From contig WLXD01000001.1 in NCBI GenBank assembly GCA_012103255.1, positions 806,001-870,000 on the forward strand: 64,000 nucleotides of DNA. Direction: 5' to 3'. This DNA is from Acidobacteriota bacterium. Its GTDB lineage: Bacteria; Acidobacteriota; UBA890; WLXD01. The notes beneath the pieces were generated by a model, which saw nothing but the letters and a program-made list of their open reading frames with translations, was not told the DNA's origin and did no database searches. This document shows positions 1 through 9,125 of this stretch, in pieces. Every line of letters begins with the position of its first letter. Position 1 is the stretch's first letter. The position numbers and the translations under genes are program-made.

Positions 1-656
1 GGGTCCACGACGAGAGCCATCGCGGTGGCGTCGACGATCCGGTCGTCGAACTCCACGCGGCCTTCGTACTCCTTCGCGATCTCGCGACCGATTTCGAGAA
101 AGAGCCCGTGGGTGCACTTCAGGATGTTGGCCTTGTGCACCAAAGTGACCTTCTTGCGATCGTTGGCCAGCGCGTACTCGAACGCGTAGCGGATGATCCG
201 TTCTGATCCGTAGCGCGTGATGATCATCACGGACTCGGCCACCGCGTGCGGATCATCGCCGATGCCGATGTAGTTCTCGACGCCAACGTAGAGACCTTCG
301 GTGTTCTCGCGGACGATCACCATGTTGACGTCGTCGTAGCGCGGATTCGGTTGCATCGTGATGGCTGGTCGCACGTTCGCGTAGAGCTCGAAGTGCTTAC
401 GCAAGGCCACATTGATCGACCGGAACCCGGCGCCAATCGGTGTGGTCAGCGGGCCCTTGAGCGCGATGCCGTTGCGCTCGATCGAGTCGAGAGTTTCTTG
501 CGGCAGGGGATTCCCCAGCGCCTCGGCGGCGTGCATGCCTGCGATCTGCCGTTCGAACTCGAGCGGTGCGCCCGCAGCCTCGAGCACGCGCACAGTGGCG
601 TTGACGACCTCGGGGCCGATGCCGTCGCCTGGGATCAGTGTGACCGTCGTAGCCAT
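1..656 (-). CDS. icd: NAD-dependent isocitrate dehydrogenase, N-terminal part (runs off the window)
   Basis: Predicted to oxidise and decarboxylate isocitrate to 2-oxoglutarate in the cytoplasm (TCA cycle). The minus strand reads without a stop from an ATG at 656 to position 1, giving 218 codons. The N-terminus is MATTVTLIPGDGIGPEVV, the usual opening of the isocitrate/isopropylmalate dehydrogenase family. The substrate and cofactor segments RSINVALRKHFELYANVRP and VIVRENTEGLYVGVEN favour isocitrate over isopropylmalate, and VTLVHKANILK carries the conserved Lys. The C-terminal part, with the second catalytic Asp region, lies outside the window. It lies 134 bases downstream of the ABC exporter on the same strand; co-transcription is possible but not shown. 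A tartrate or homoisocitrate dehydrogenase is a less likely alternative. Confidence 0.88.
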   Translation of the reverse strand, partial: MATTVTLIPGDGIGPEVVNATVRVLEAAGAPLEFERQIAGMHAAEALGNPLPQETLDSIERNGIALKGPLTTPIGAGFRSINVALRKHFELYANVRPAITMQPNPRYDDVNMVIVRENTEGLYVGVENYIGIGDDPHAVAESVMIITRYGSERIIRYAFEYALANDRKKVTLVHKANILKCTHGLFLEIGREIAKEYEGRVEFDDRIVDATAMALVVD

Positions 657-790
657 GTTCATCCTCGCAGCAGTACAGACAGAAACTCGACCGCAATGGT
701 CCTCGCTGGAATGCCGCCTCGCAAGCTGGTAATTTGGCCGCGCTCCGGGCTCCCCAACCCGTACACGTCCATCAATCGGTCAGGGCTGTC

Positions 791-2587
791 CTATCGGCCG
801 CTGCCCTTCGTGGGTGCCGCGATTTCGCGGAACTGCGAACGGTACAGCTGCGCGTACAGATCTCCACTCCCCAGGAGGAGGTCGTGCGTTCCACGCTCGA
901 CGACCCGGCCGTCCTCGAGCACCACGATCAGGTCGGCCCCGATGATCGTACTGAGCCTGTGTGCGATGACGATCGACGTGCGCTCGGCCAGGAGCGTGCC
1001 GAGTGCCTCCTGGATCAATGTCTCCGTGCGGGAGTCGAGTGACGAGGTGGCCTCGTCGAGGATCAAGATTGCCGGGTCGCGGAGCAGTTCGCGGGCGATG
1101 GCGAGGCGCTGGCGTTGGCCACCCGAGAGCTTCACTCCGCGCTCTCCGATCACCGTGTCGAAGCCGTCGGGCATGGCCGTGATGAATTCTGTCGCGTTGG
1201 CCGCGGCCGCCGCCTCCTCGATTGTTGCGCGAGTCGCCCCGCGGGCACCGTAGGCGATGTTGTCGGCGACCGAGCGGTCGAACAGAAAGATCTCCTGCGG
1301 TACGAGTCCGACCCGTGATCGATACCAGCGCAGATCCAGGCCGCGTAGGTCGTGGCCGTCGACCAGGATTTGCCCGGCGGTCGGATCGTAGAAGCGGCCG
1401 AGCAGCGACGCGAGCGTGCTCTTGCCCGCGCCCGATGGCCCCACGAGTGCAACCGTCTGACGCGGCGCTACTTCCAGGCTGATGTTGTGCAGAACCGGTT
1501 GCCCGGGTACGTATTCGAAACCGAGGTGATCGAAGCGGACGGAACCGGTGAGTGCCGCGGGGCGTACCGTGCCATCGGCAACGACCTCGGCCTCGGTGTC
1601 CAGCACTTCGTAGATGCGTTCGAGCGAAGCGAGCGAGCGCTGGAGTCGCGGATTGAGTCCAACGATACTGGCCACCGCGCCGAAGAGGCTCGTCAGGTAC
1701 ATGAAGAACGCGAACAGACCACCAACGGTGAAGTCGCTTGTCACGATGAGCCAGACACCTCCGAGCACGATGATGGTCGGGGCCACGCCGCCGATCAGTC
1801 CGAAGACGTGATCGGTGATCAGCGAGAACATGTCGCGTCGCACCGCCGCCCTGACGCTGTGGTGGAGCACGCTCAGAAATCGGAGTGACTCGCGCCGTTC
1901 GGACGCCGTTCCGATGACCAGGGCGTGTCCCGAGAGGCTCTGGTGAAGCGTGCTGCTCACCGCGGTCCACCTTTCCCTGGCTGTCTTCGACAGTCGGCGC
2001 ATGCGTCCGGAAATCAGGTACTGGAACCCGAAGATCATGGCGGCCAGCAGCAGCCCGCCGACTGCCATGCGCCACTCGATGTAGACGATCATGACGGCGA
2101 AACCGATGCCCTTGATCCCGTCGATCAGGGCTCGCGCGAAAGCGTCCGCCATGACGGCATCGAGGCTGTCCACGTCGTCGGTCTGACGCGACATCAGCCA
2201 ACCGGTTTCTTTGTCGTGGTAGTACCCGAGAGAAAGCCCCTGCATGTGGAGATACAGGTCCACGCGTACATCACGAAGGACTTTCGTGTGCAGCAGTGTT
2301 GTGGCGTAGCCGACGCCCAGGCCGAGAAAGATCGCGACGATCGTCATACCGATGAGGACACCACCCCACAGGACGACTTCGCCCGGGTCCGAGCGCAGCA
2401 CCGCATCGTCTACGACGCGTCGGACGATCAAAGGCGATACCAGCGACAGCGGCGAAGACAGCACTAGCAATGCGGCGACGACCCACGCGTAGCGCTGGTG
2501 CGGGCGCACCCACTTCCAGAAACGTTTGATCAGCGGCCAGGCGTGACCCAGACCGGTGCCTTCTTCGGGCGCTGTGTGTTCAGACAC
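791..2587 (-). CDS. ABC exporter, fused membrane and ATPase domains (MsbA/LmrA type)
   Basis: A 598-residue half-transporter expected to act as a homodimer in the inner membrane and export a lipid or hydrophobic compound. Residues about 30-330 form a six-helix ABC membrane domain (it includes the typical GYYHDKETGWLMSRQTDDVD). The C-terminal ATPase domain has Walker A GPSGAGKST near residue 388, signature LSGGQRQR near 487 and Walker B ILILDEATSSLD near 505. The substrate cannot be read from the sequence. It is divergent from a PadR-family gene, with a perfect inverted repeat in between (2676-2698). PadR proteins often repress neighbouring exporters, so control by that regulator is a reasonable inference. 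The start ATG gives the standard family length. Confidence 0.93.
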   Translation of the reverse strand: MSEHTAPEEGTGLGHAWPLIKRFWKWVRPHQRYAWVVAALLVLSSPLSLVSPLIVRRVVDDAVLRSDPGEVVLWGGVLIGMTIVAIFLGLGVGYATTLLHTKVLRDVRVDLYLHMQGLSLGYYHDKETGWLMSRQTDDVDSLDAVMADAFARALIDGIKGIGFAVMIVYIEWRMAVGGLLLAAMIFGFQYLISGRMRRLSKTARERWTAVSSTLHQSLSGHALVIGTASERRESLRFLSVLHHSVRAAVRRDMFSLITDHVFGLIGGVAPTIIVLGGVWLIVTSDFTVGGLFAFFMYLTSLFGAVASIVGLNPRLQRSLASLERIYEVLDTEAEVVADGTVRPAALTGSVRFDHLGFEYVPGQPVLHNISLEVAPRQTVALVGPSGAGKSTLASLLGRFYDPTAGQILVDGHDLRGLDLRWYRSRVGLVPQEIFLFDRSVADNIAYGARGATRATIEEAAAAANATEFITAMPDGFDTVIGERGVKLSGGQRQRLAIARELLRDPAILILDEATSSLDSRTETLIQEALGTLLAERTSIVIAHRLSTIIGADLIVVLEDGRVVERGTHDLLLGSGDLYAQLYRSQFREIAAPTKGSGR

Positions 2588-2675
2588 GATGGCTGTGCTT
2601 CGGGGGATACGGAGCCTCTCGGCACCTTAGCAGGCGCCGGTCGGGCGGCGTGCCTCGACACATCGCACCAACTCG

Positions 2676-2698
2676 GTTATAACCATTGTGGTTATAAC
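2676..2698. promoter_or_regulatory. perfect palindrome, candidate PadR operator
   Basis: Arms GTTATAACCA (2676-2685) and TGGTTATAAC (2689-2698) are exact inverted repeats around a 3-base TTG spacer. Each arm also contains the self-palindrome GTTATAAC. The site is AT-rich in a GC-rich setting and lies between the divergent ABC exporter (start 2587) and PadR (start 2739), where an autoregulatory site is expected. Binding is inferred. Confidence 0.6.
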
Positions 2699-2738
2699 TG
2701 AAATGGTCCTATCGGCCAACTGGTCGCGAGGAGACGTC

Positions 2739-3059
2739 ATGGGTTCAACGCCACTCAAACATCGCGAATTTCTGATGCTGCTCGCTCTGAGTCAGCAACA
2801 GGCTCACGGATACGCGCTCAAGCAGGAAGTGCTCGATCGCTCCGGCGGCAGCATCGATATGGGGCCGGGCACGCTGTACCGGACCATCCGACATCTGGAA
2901 GAGGCCGGGTTCATCGCTGAATCCAACGCCCGCCCCGAGGACGATGACCCGCGCCGGCGCTACTACGCCATCACGGACGCCGGCAAGAGTGCGGCCTCCA
3001 ACGAGGCTCGACGCCTCGACGCGGTGTTGGCCGATGCACGTGCAGGAAAGTTGATTTAG
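2739..3059 (+). CDS. PadR-family transcriptional regulator
   Basis: A 106-residue winged-helix protein, the usual size for a short PadR (subfamily 2) regulator. MGSTPLKHREFLMLLALSQQQAHGYALKQEVL is the N-terminal helix-turn-helix, MGPGTLYRTIRHLEEAGFI the recognition helix and DDDPRRRYYAITDAGK the wing. I chose the ATG at 2739 because GAGGAG lies 6 bases upstream and the family N-terminus aligns there; an upstream in-frame GTG at 2688 would overlap the palindrome. Its stop directly abuts the ATG of the following permease (TAG-ATG), so the two are co-transcribed. It probably represses its own operon and perhaps the divergent exporter; the ligand is unknown. Confidence 0.9.
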   Translation: MGSTPLKHREFLMLLALSQQQAHGYALKQEVLDRSGGSIDMGPGTLYRTIRHLEEAGFIAESNARPEDDDPRRRYYAITDAGKSAASNEARRLDAVLADARAGKLI

Positions 3060-5774
3060 ATGACCCCGTCGGCCGGCGCTCCTCTTCACTACCGCATCCT
3101 CCTAGCGGCCTACCCTCGTAGTTTTCGCGATCGGTACGGGGTCGAGATGCTCACGGCCATGGCAGAGGAGCGCGGACACGACGGGCGCGCCGTGCGCTTT
3201 TGGGCACGGTTGCTGCTGGACACGTTCAGAAACGCGAGCGGCGAACGATTGCGCCGGTTCGACCCCTGGTACCGCCGCCCTGTGTTTCCACACCTTCCCG
3301 ACACTCCCCCCAAAGCACCTGTCGAAATGCTCCAAGACCTCATCCGCGAAGTTCGCTACGTCATACGCAGTCTGTTGCGTAGTCCCGCCTATGCCTCGAT
3401 CGTTGTCATCGTCCTCGCCCTTGGGATCGGCGCTAACACCGTCGTGTTCACCCTCGTGAACTCGCTCTTTCTGAGCGCGCCTCCCGGCATCGCGGATCCG
3501 GACAATCTCGTCAGGGTGACTCGCGTCGAAGAAGGCTCCGTAGCCGGCTCGCTGAGCTACCCGGACTTTGAAGCGTTTCGTGATCGCAACAGAACCTTCT
3601 CGTCGATGGCTGCATACGATCCGGCGATCGTTGCCGTGACTATGGGGCGCTCCGGTTCAGACGAACGCCAGCCGGCCAACGCCATCTACGTCACCGGGCG
3701 GTACTTCGAGGTTCTGGGGGTCGAGCCCCATCTTGGTCGAGTATTCACGGCCGACGAGGACACGGCGCCGCGAGAGGCTCCGGTGGTGGTCGTCTCCTAC
3801 GCGTTCTGGCAAACGGCCCTCGGGGCCGACGCGGATCTCGTGGGCAAGAGCCTGACCCTCAACGGCCATCCTCTCGAGGTAGTCGGCATCGCGCCGCCCG
3901 GGTTCTTCGGTTCGAGCCCGATGGAGTCCCCACCGCAGATCTGGGTGCCGGCCGCGATGGAGCCGGTGATCGACGGACGCGACGATGCGTTTCTGATCCG
4001 CGAGCCTAATCGGACAATTACGTGGCTCTTCGCACTGGGTCGTCTGAATCCCGGCGTCACCATGGAGCAGGCACAGGCTGACCTCGACGGCGTGAACTCG
4101 TATCTTGTCGAGGAGTTCGGCGACTGGAACGAAGGGCTCAGCACCTTTGTGACGCCCCGCTTCATGTATCAGCCGGACGAGGCGGAGGAGCTGGCAGGAC
4201 TGACGACTATGCTGACCGGTGTGGTCTTGGTGGTGCTGCTGATCGTTTGTGCCAACATCGCTGTGCTGCAGCTTGCGCGCGCATCCGAGCGCCAGCGCGA
4301 GATCGGCATCCGAGCCGCGTTGGGAGCGAGTCGTGGGGCTGTGGTCCGACACCTGCTCATCGAGTCCACGACGTTGGCGGTGGCGGGAGCCTCGGCCGGG
4401 TTCGTGGCCACCTTCTGGCTTGCGCGGGTCGCCGCTTCGATGTTGCCGGTGACGCTAACGGCAGAGTTCACACCGGACCTCCGGGTTTTCACGTTCTCGA
4501 TGGCGCTCGCGATTATCTGTGCTGCGGTGTTCGGCCTCGCGCCGGCTGTCAGTGCGGCGCGCAATGACGTGGTCCGCTCGCTGCAGTCGCGCTCGATCGC
4601 GTCCGGCACGTCGCGACTCCGCAACGGGTTGGTGGTGGTGCAGGTCGCGCTGTCGCTCATCCTCGTGACCGGCGCTGCTCTCTTCGTGCGAAGTCTCATG
4701 GAAGCCCAGTCGGTTGACCCGGGTTTTGGCACAGAAGGACGGGTGTTCGTCTCGTTGTCACCGCGAAGTCACGGGTACGGTCCAGAGGAAACGGACCAGC
4801 TCACGCTCGACGTGTTGCGCCGTCTCGAAGGCTCGGCCGCGCTTGAGAACGCGTCCGCCGTTTCAATGGCTCCGTTCCGCGGCAGTTGGTCGGGCAACTT
4901 CGATCCAGACGGCGACGACGGCGATGATGAGAACGACGTGCGCTCGTATTTCAACGCGGTGGCACCAGGGTATTTCGAGACCGTTGGAATTCCGCTGGTC
5001 TCTGGCCGTGCGTTTGATGCCGGCGACGGTCGCGACGGAGACAGGGTGATCGTTCTCAACGAAGCGGCCGCGGAACTCATGTGGCCGGGTGAGAACCCGC
5101 TCGGCAAGGTAACCGGCGCCGTGTCGGGCGACCTGTCGGACCGTGTGGTCGGTGTTGTCGCCAACAGCAACTACCGGAGCCTCGGCGAGGAGCCGTTGCC
5201 GATCATCTACGCGTCGCTGTCCCAGATGACGCCCTTCGGTCTCACCATCATCGGCCATAGCAGCGGCAGTTCGGTGGCCGCCGTGCAGGCGGTCACCCGC
5301 GCGATTCAAGAGGTCGATGCCGATCTCGCTATCACCCGGGTGCGCACGATCGAGGAAACCCTCGATTCTCTTCTCGGCACGTATCGGCTCGGCGCGCGCG
5401 CCGTTGGGTTGTTCGCTCTGTTGGCGGCAGCACTGGCCGCAATCGGGCTCTACGGCGTGCTCACCTACGTGGTCACCGGACAGACCCGGGAGATCGGGGT
5501 GCGACTCGCACTGGGAGCCACGCGACAGGGCGTGACCGGACAGTTCGTGCGACGTGGGTTGATACTCGCTGCGGCCGGAGTTGGTCTGGGCGTCATGTTG
5601 GCCCTGGCCTTCGCCAGCTCGTTGGCGAGCATGCTCTATCGCGTGAGTCCGTATGACCCGGTCAGCTTCATCGTGGTGCCCGTGTTGCTCCTGGGCGTTG
5701 CTGGTCTTGCCAGCCTGATGCCTGCTTTGAGGGCCTCGCAGATCGATCCGATGGAAGCGCTGCGCGCCGACTGA
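3060..5774 (+). CDS. ADOP-type orphan permease (MacB/FtsX family)
   Basis: A 904-residue inner-membrane protein of the duplicated MacB-like permease type that is expanded in Acidobacteria and lacks an adjacent ATPase gene. Residues 1-60 (LLAAYPRSFRDRYGVEML) form the short N-terminal permease-prefix domain. They are followed by a first membrane helix near 117-142 (VLALGIGANTVVF), a periplasmic MacB core, FtsX helices near 383-410 ending in RQREIGIRAALGASR, a second periplasmic core, and a final FtsX unit with TREIGVRLALGATR. It ends in IDPMEALRAD, as usual in the family. It is coupled to the PadR gene just upstream. Transport activity and any partner ATPase are unknown. Confidence 0.9.
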   Translation: MTPSAGAPLHYRILLAAYPRSFRDRYGVEMLTAMAEERGHDGRAVRFWARLLLDTFRNASGERLRRFDPWYRRPVFPHLPDTPPKAPVEMLQDLIREVRYVIRSLLRSPAYASIVVIVLALGIGANTVVFTLVNSLFLSAPPGIADPDNLVRVTRVEEGSVAGSLSYPDFEAFRDRNRTFSSMAAYDPAIVAVTMGRSGSDERQPANAIYVTGRYFEVLGVEPHLGRVFTADEDTAPREAPVVVVSYAFWQTALGADADLVGKSLTLNGHPLEVVGIAPPGFFGSSPMESPPQIWVPAAMEPVIDGRDDAFLIREPNRTITWLFALGRLNPGVTMEQAQADLDGVNSYLVEEFGDWNEGLSTFVTPRFMYQPDEAEELAGLTTMLTGVVLVVLLIVCANIAVLQLARASERQREIGIRAALGASRGAVVRHLLIESTTLAVAGASAGFVATFWLARVAASMLPVTLTAEFTPDLRVFTFSMALAIICAAVFGLAPAVSAARNDVVRSLQSRSIASGTSRLRNGLVVVQVALSLILVTGAALFVRSLMEAQSVDPGFGTEGRVFVSLSPRSHGYGPEETDQLTLDVLRRLEGSAALENASAVSMAPFRGSWSGNFDPDGDDGDDENDVRSYFNAVAPGYFETVGIPLVSGRAFDAGDGRDGDRVIVLNEAAAELMWPGENPLGKVTGAVSGDLSDRVVGVVANSNYRSLGEEPLPIIYASLSQMTPFGLTIIGHSSGSSVAAVQAVTRAIQEVDADLAITRVRTIEETLDSLLGTYRLGARAVGLFALLAAALAAIGLYGVLTYVVTGQTREIGVRLALGATRQGVTGQFVRRGLILAAAGVGLGVMLALAFASSLASMLYRVSPYDPVSFIVVPVLLLGVAGLASLMPALRASQIDPMEALRAD

Positions 5775-5775
5775 G

Positions 5776-7227
5776 TCAGCGTTGCAGTCGGATTCGGCTC
5801 GCCTGCCAGACGCTGCCGCGGCTGTCGCCGATCAGCGTGAGATGCATCCAGGCGGAGCGGCCAATCAACTTGGACGGGTGCTGCGGCGAGACGGCGTCAA
5901 TTTCGGCGCCGGTCTCGCAGCGGTTCTCGACATCTTCTTGATCGTTGACCTGTGCGAGCGTGAGCGTGAGCACTTCGAGGTCAACGTCCCGCTGCACGGT
6001 GCGCGGGAGAGTGTCGCTCGGCAGTAGCGGGCGGCGGTTGGTGATCTCGACGAGGGCCACGCAACCGTTGGGCGCCACGACGTCTCCGACAAGTTCGAGC
6101 TTCCGCACGGCCGCCGCCGCCGCGGCAGCCGTCTCTTCCGAAGTTGCGGGCTGTCGAGTCACTCCACCGAGAGGCGTGATCGTGGTCGTCGTTGCCTGGC
6201 GAGCGGCCTCCTGGATGGCTCGGCGACCGAAGTCGTCGTCGAACTTGCGCCACACCGAGTGGACGTGATCGGTATCTCCGTCGACGTGGCCTTGCTCGAT
6301 GATGAAGTCGCGACCCTGAACGCGGTAGTAGGACGGCGCTGTAGGCTCAACCGATCCGGCCCAGCCGAAACGGACCTCGTCGAAGCCCGCAGCCTCCAGT
6401 GCATCGAGTTCGGCCGATGCGATCCGCGGCTCCCAGCGCGCTGCGTGTGCTGCCACCAGGTCGCGCAGCAGCGTCTGCTGCTCGGGTTCGAGTTCTGCGT
6501 AGCGGATGCCGAGCATCACCGGCCGTGATGCTCGGTCGCTGCTGCCGGTGATGATGTCATCTGGCGGTGTGGCGGAGAAGATCGCGCGGCGTTGGTGCTG
6601 ATCGCTGAGCGACTCGAGCAGGCCCCGCGCTGCCGCCTCCGTGTCGGCAAGAGGACCGCGCACATTCAGTCCGTCTGCGCCCGAGTCGGTTGGCTGCGCA
6701 CCCATGAACAGGGGCGTTGTGCCGATGAGTTCTCCGTCGCGAACCGTGAGGTTCACGGACAGGTGGTTTCCTTCGAACCGAAGTCCCCAATGCCCCGACT
6801 CGGCCGGTACGCCGAACGCGGCGAGGAAGTACCAGTCGGGGTCGCGGGACTCGTCTCGGGTCCGCTCGTAGAACAGGCGTTCAAGATCCATGACTTCCGT
6901 CGCCTTGCCCGCCCCTTCCGTGCCGAGCGCAGCTTCGAGCACGGCATCGAGACGCTCTCGGTCGCCCGACTCGAGTGCAAACAACGGGAGCCCGGAGCGA
7001 GTGACCGGTCGGTAGTCCCAGACGAAACGTTTCGGGTCGTCGAACATCGCTGTGCCGTAGTTCGCGCGTTCCGGCGTCAGGTTCGAAAACAGCTCGCGGA
7101 CGGCATCGCCGATCTGGGTGGTGACGCCAGCGTCTTCGGCATCCTGAGCTCGGACAACGCTAGTCAGAGCGGTGGCGATAACCAGGGCCCCGACAACGCG
7201 AGTGCTCGGTGTGAGTCGATGATTCAC
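5776..7227 (-). CDS. exported DUF3500-family protein
   Basis: A 483-residue protein with an N-terminal signal peptide (residues about 1-27, ending VVRAQ). It matches DUF3500 proteins by the segment ESGHWGLRFEGNHLSVNLTV near residue 150 and by YYRVQGRDFIIEQGHVDGDTDHVHSVWRKFDDDFG near residue 300, which carries several His and Asp residues that could bind metal. The family has no established activity. A further 140 residues after the DUF3500 region (from about residue 340) have no match I recognise. Its stop lies one base from the stop of the convergent permease. It has no obvious operon partner. Confidence 0.8.
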   Translation of the reverse strand: MNHRLTPSTRVVGALVIATALTSVVRAQDAEDAGVTTQIGDAVRELFSNLTPERANYGTAMFDDPKRFVWDYRPVTRSGLPLFALESGDRERLDAVLEAALGTEGAGKATEVMDLERLFYERTRDESRDPDWYFLAAFGVPAESGHWGLRFEGNHLSVNLTVRDGELIGTTPLFMGAQPTDSGADGLNVRGPLADTEAAARGLLESLSDQHQRRAIFSATPPDDIITGSSDRASRPVMLGIRYAELEPEQQTLLRDLVAAHAARWEPRIASAELDALEAAGFDEVRFGWAGSVEPTAPSYYRVQGRDFIIEQGHVDGDTDHVHSVWRKFDDDFGRRAIQEAARQATTTTITPLGGVTRQPATSEETAAAAAAAVRKLELVGDVVAPNGCVALVEITNRRPLLPSDTLPRTVQRDVDLEVLTLTLAQVNDQEDVENRCETGAEIDAVSPQHPSKLIGRSAWMHLTLIGDSRGSVWQASRIRLQR

Positions 7228-7395
7228 GACTGATACTTCCGTTGCAGTGCGGTCAGGGGCAGTGACACGAAATCACCCTAACATCCGAGCCGGGCCGCTC
7301 GCCGGTCCGTTGTGCCGGCTGGGTCCAGAGCCCCAACGACAACGCGGCGGCCGCCGAAGCGGTCGCCGCGCGTCGAATGCCTGGTTGTGACCGGT

Positions 7396-9012
7396 CTACT
7401 GGTCGCCGCGCTCCGCCTTGGCTTCGCGCACCATCTCGCGTACGTCGGCGCGCATCTGTTCAGCGTCGTACACGATGCCGTCCTTGATGACCCACTTGAC
7501 GCCGCCCACGCGATCCACGGTGACGCCGTCGTCGAGGATGCGTTCGTGTCCGGTGCCGTAGAGCACCTTCAGGTTCGCGAGCGGGTTCTTGTCCACCAGG
7601 ATCATGTCGGCGAGATACCCGGGGCGGACGACGCCGACTTTGAGCTGCCGGTCAGCCGGTCGCGCCTTGTTGATCTCCATCGCCGAGTGCATCGTTGCCG
7701 CGCGAATGACTTCCAGCGGATGGAAGCCGGCCTCTTGCAACATCTCGAGTTCGAGGATGTAGCCGAAGCCGTAGAGCTGGTAGATGAAGCCGGAGTCGGA
7801 GCCCGTGGTGACCTTCCCACCGCGGTTCTTGTACTCGTTGAGGAACTGCATCCACACCCGGTAGAAGTTCTTCCAGGCGATCTCGTCGTGGCTGGTCCAG
7901 TCGAACCAGTACGAGCCGTGCGCGGCGCGCGATGGCTGGAAGAAGTCCCACTGGGAGGGCAGCGTGTACTCCTCGTGCCAGTCAGCGTTGCGAGCACGCA
8001 TGACGTCGCGCCCGGCCGAGTAGATCGTCATCGTCGGGTTCAGGTAGAAGTCGAGCTCGAGCATCTCCTTCATCACCGCGTTCCACTTCTCGCCGCCCGG
8101 CGTGATCATGTCCCACTGCCGTGCCACCTGGCCGAAGCGATGCTGCTCGTCCATGTAGTTGTGGTCGACCGGGTACGGCTGCACGCTGTAGTTGTCGTAC
8201 ATCGACTCGAACAGCCCGTAGTAGTGGGTGATTGAGCCCAGGCCGAGTCGAGCGGAATCGAGCGCGTTCATCTGCGCCACGCCGGTCTGCGCCAGATGCG
8301 CCGTCGAGCCCATGCCGTATTTCAGCGACTCATCGATGAGTGCGGCCATGACGTCTGGCGGATAGGACCCGAGCTTGAGGCCGTCGGCCTCGCGTTCCGC
8401 CGCGTAGCGCACCCACTCGCGAGCGGAGGGGTCATCGGTAACCGCCGGGCCGTCGTAGTCGGCGCCGGACCCGGGACGTACGTAGCTGATCATCCGCGGG
8501 GCGACGATCTCGTTGTTCTCCGACCGCTCGCGCTCGTGCACCGAGAACTCGAACGAGCCGTGGCCCACCCCGCGGGAAGTCGTGATCCCGTGCGACATCC
8601 ACAACTTGTAGGTGTACTCGGCCTCGGGCGCCTTACCGCCGCCACCGGTGTGGGCGTGCAGGTCGATGAAGCCGGGCATCAGGTACATGCCGGTCCCGTC
8701 GACTTCGTGGTCCGCGTCGCCAGGCCGGCGGTTTTCGTTGATCGGCAGGCCGGGGTAGCCAACGCCGCGCACCGCGACGATGCGGTTGCCCTCGACCACC
8801 ACGTCGGCCGGTCCGGAAGGCGGTCCGCCGGTGCCGTCGATGACAGTCACGCCACGGATAATCAGGCGATTGAACGGACCCATGCCCTCGTCAGATCGAC
8901 GATCCGGGCCGGGAGTCATCCCGCCAAAGTTGTTGTCCTGGGCGGCAAGCGGCGTGCCGACGGCGAGCGCCAGCGCCACGAGAAGTACTACACGGCCGAG
9001 CTTCGCGAGCAT
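7396..9012 (-). CDS. exported amidohydrolase
   Basis: A 538-residue metal-dependent hydrolase of the amidohydrolase superfamily, predicted periplasmic. I chose the ATG at 9012 because GGAGGAG lies just upstream and the protein then begins with a clean signal peptide (MLAKLGRVVLLVALALAVGTPLAAQ); a longer reading would bury it. The HxH metal motif is LHAHTGG at residues 119-121, and the late Asp lies in KVTTGSDSGFIYQ. The C-terminus has LKVGVVRPGYLADMILVDKNP, the usual beta-sandwich closing segment. Many exported members in this phylum act on acylated amino acids or dipeptides, but the substrate here cannot be assigned. Confidence 0.88.
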   Translation of the reverse strand: MLAKLGRVVLLVALALAVGTPLAAQDNNFGGMTPGPDRRSDEGMGPFNRLIIRGVTVIDGTGGPPSGPADVVVEGNRIVAVRGVGYPGLPINENRRPGDADHEVDGTGMYLMPGFIDLHAHTGGGGKAPEAEYTYKLWMSHGITTSRGVGHGSFEFSVHERERSENNEIVAPRMISYVRPGSGADYDGPAVTDDPSAREWVRYAAEREADGLKLGSYPPDVMAALIDESLKYGMGSTAHLAQTGVAQMNALDSARLGLGSITHYYGLFESMYDNYSVQPYPVDHNYMDEQHRFGQVARQWDMITPGGEKWNAVMKEMLELDFYLNPTMTIYSAGRDVMRARNADWHEEYTLPSQWDFFQPSRAAHGSYWFDWTSHDEIAWKNFYRVWMQFLNEYKNRGGKVTTGSDSGFIYQLYGFGYILELEMLQEAGFHPLEVIRAATMHSAMEINKARPADRQLKVGVVRPGYLADMILVDKNPLANLKVLYGTGHERILDDGVTVDRVGGVKWVIKDGIVYDAEQMRADVREMVREAKAERGDQ

Positions 9013-9125
9013 GGCTCCTCCAGATGTCGGGCCACGTCGTTCATGGGGCGAAACGCGCGGCGGTTGCTGCTGAGTGTGCGGCGCCACTCTAGCCGTGCGC
9101 GTCCCGCTCTGCCACCATCCGCGGC

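Noticed and set aside
246-1253. Long plus-strand reading opposite the isocitrate dehydrogenase and the ABC exporter
   Set aside because: Arg-rich, no family motif, and it lies over two well-supported minus-strand genes; it is a shadow of GC-rich codon use.
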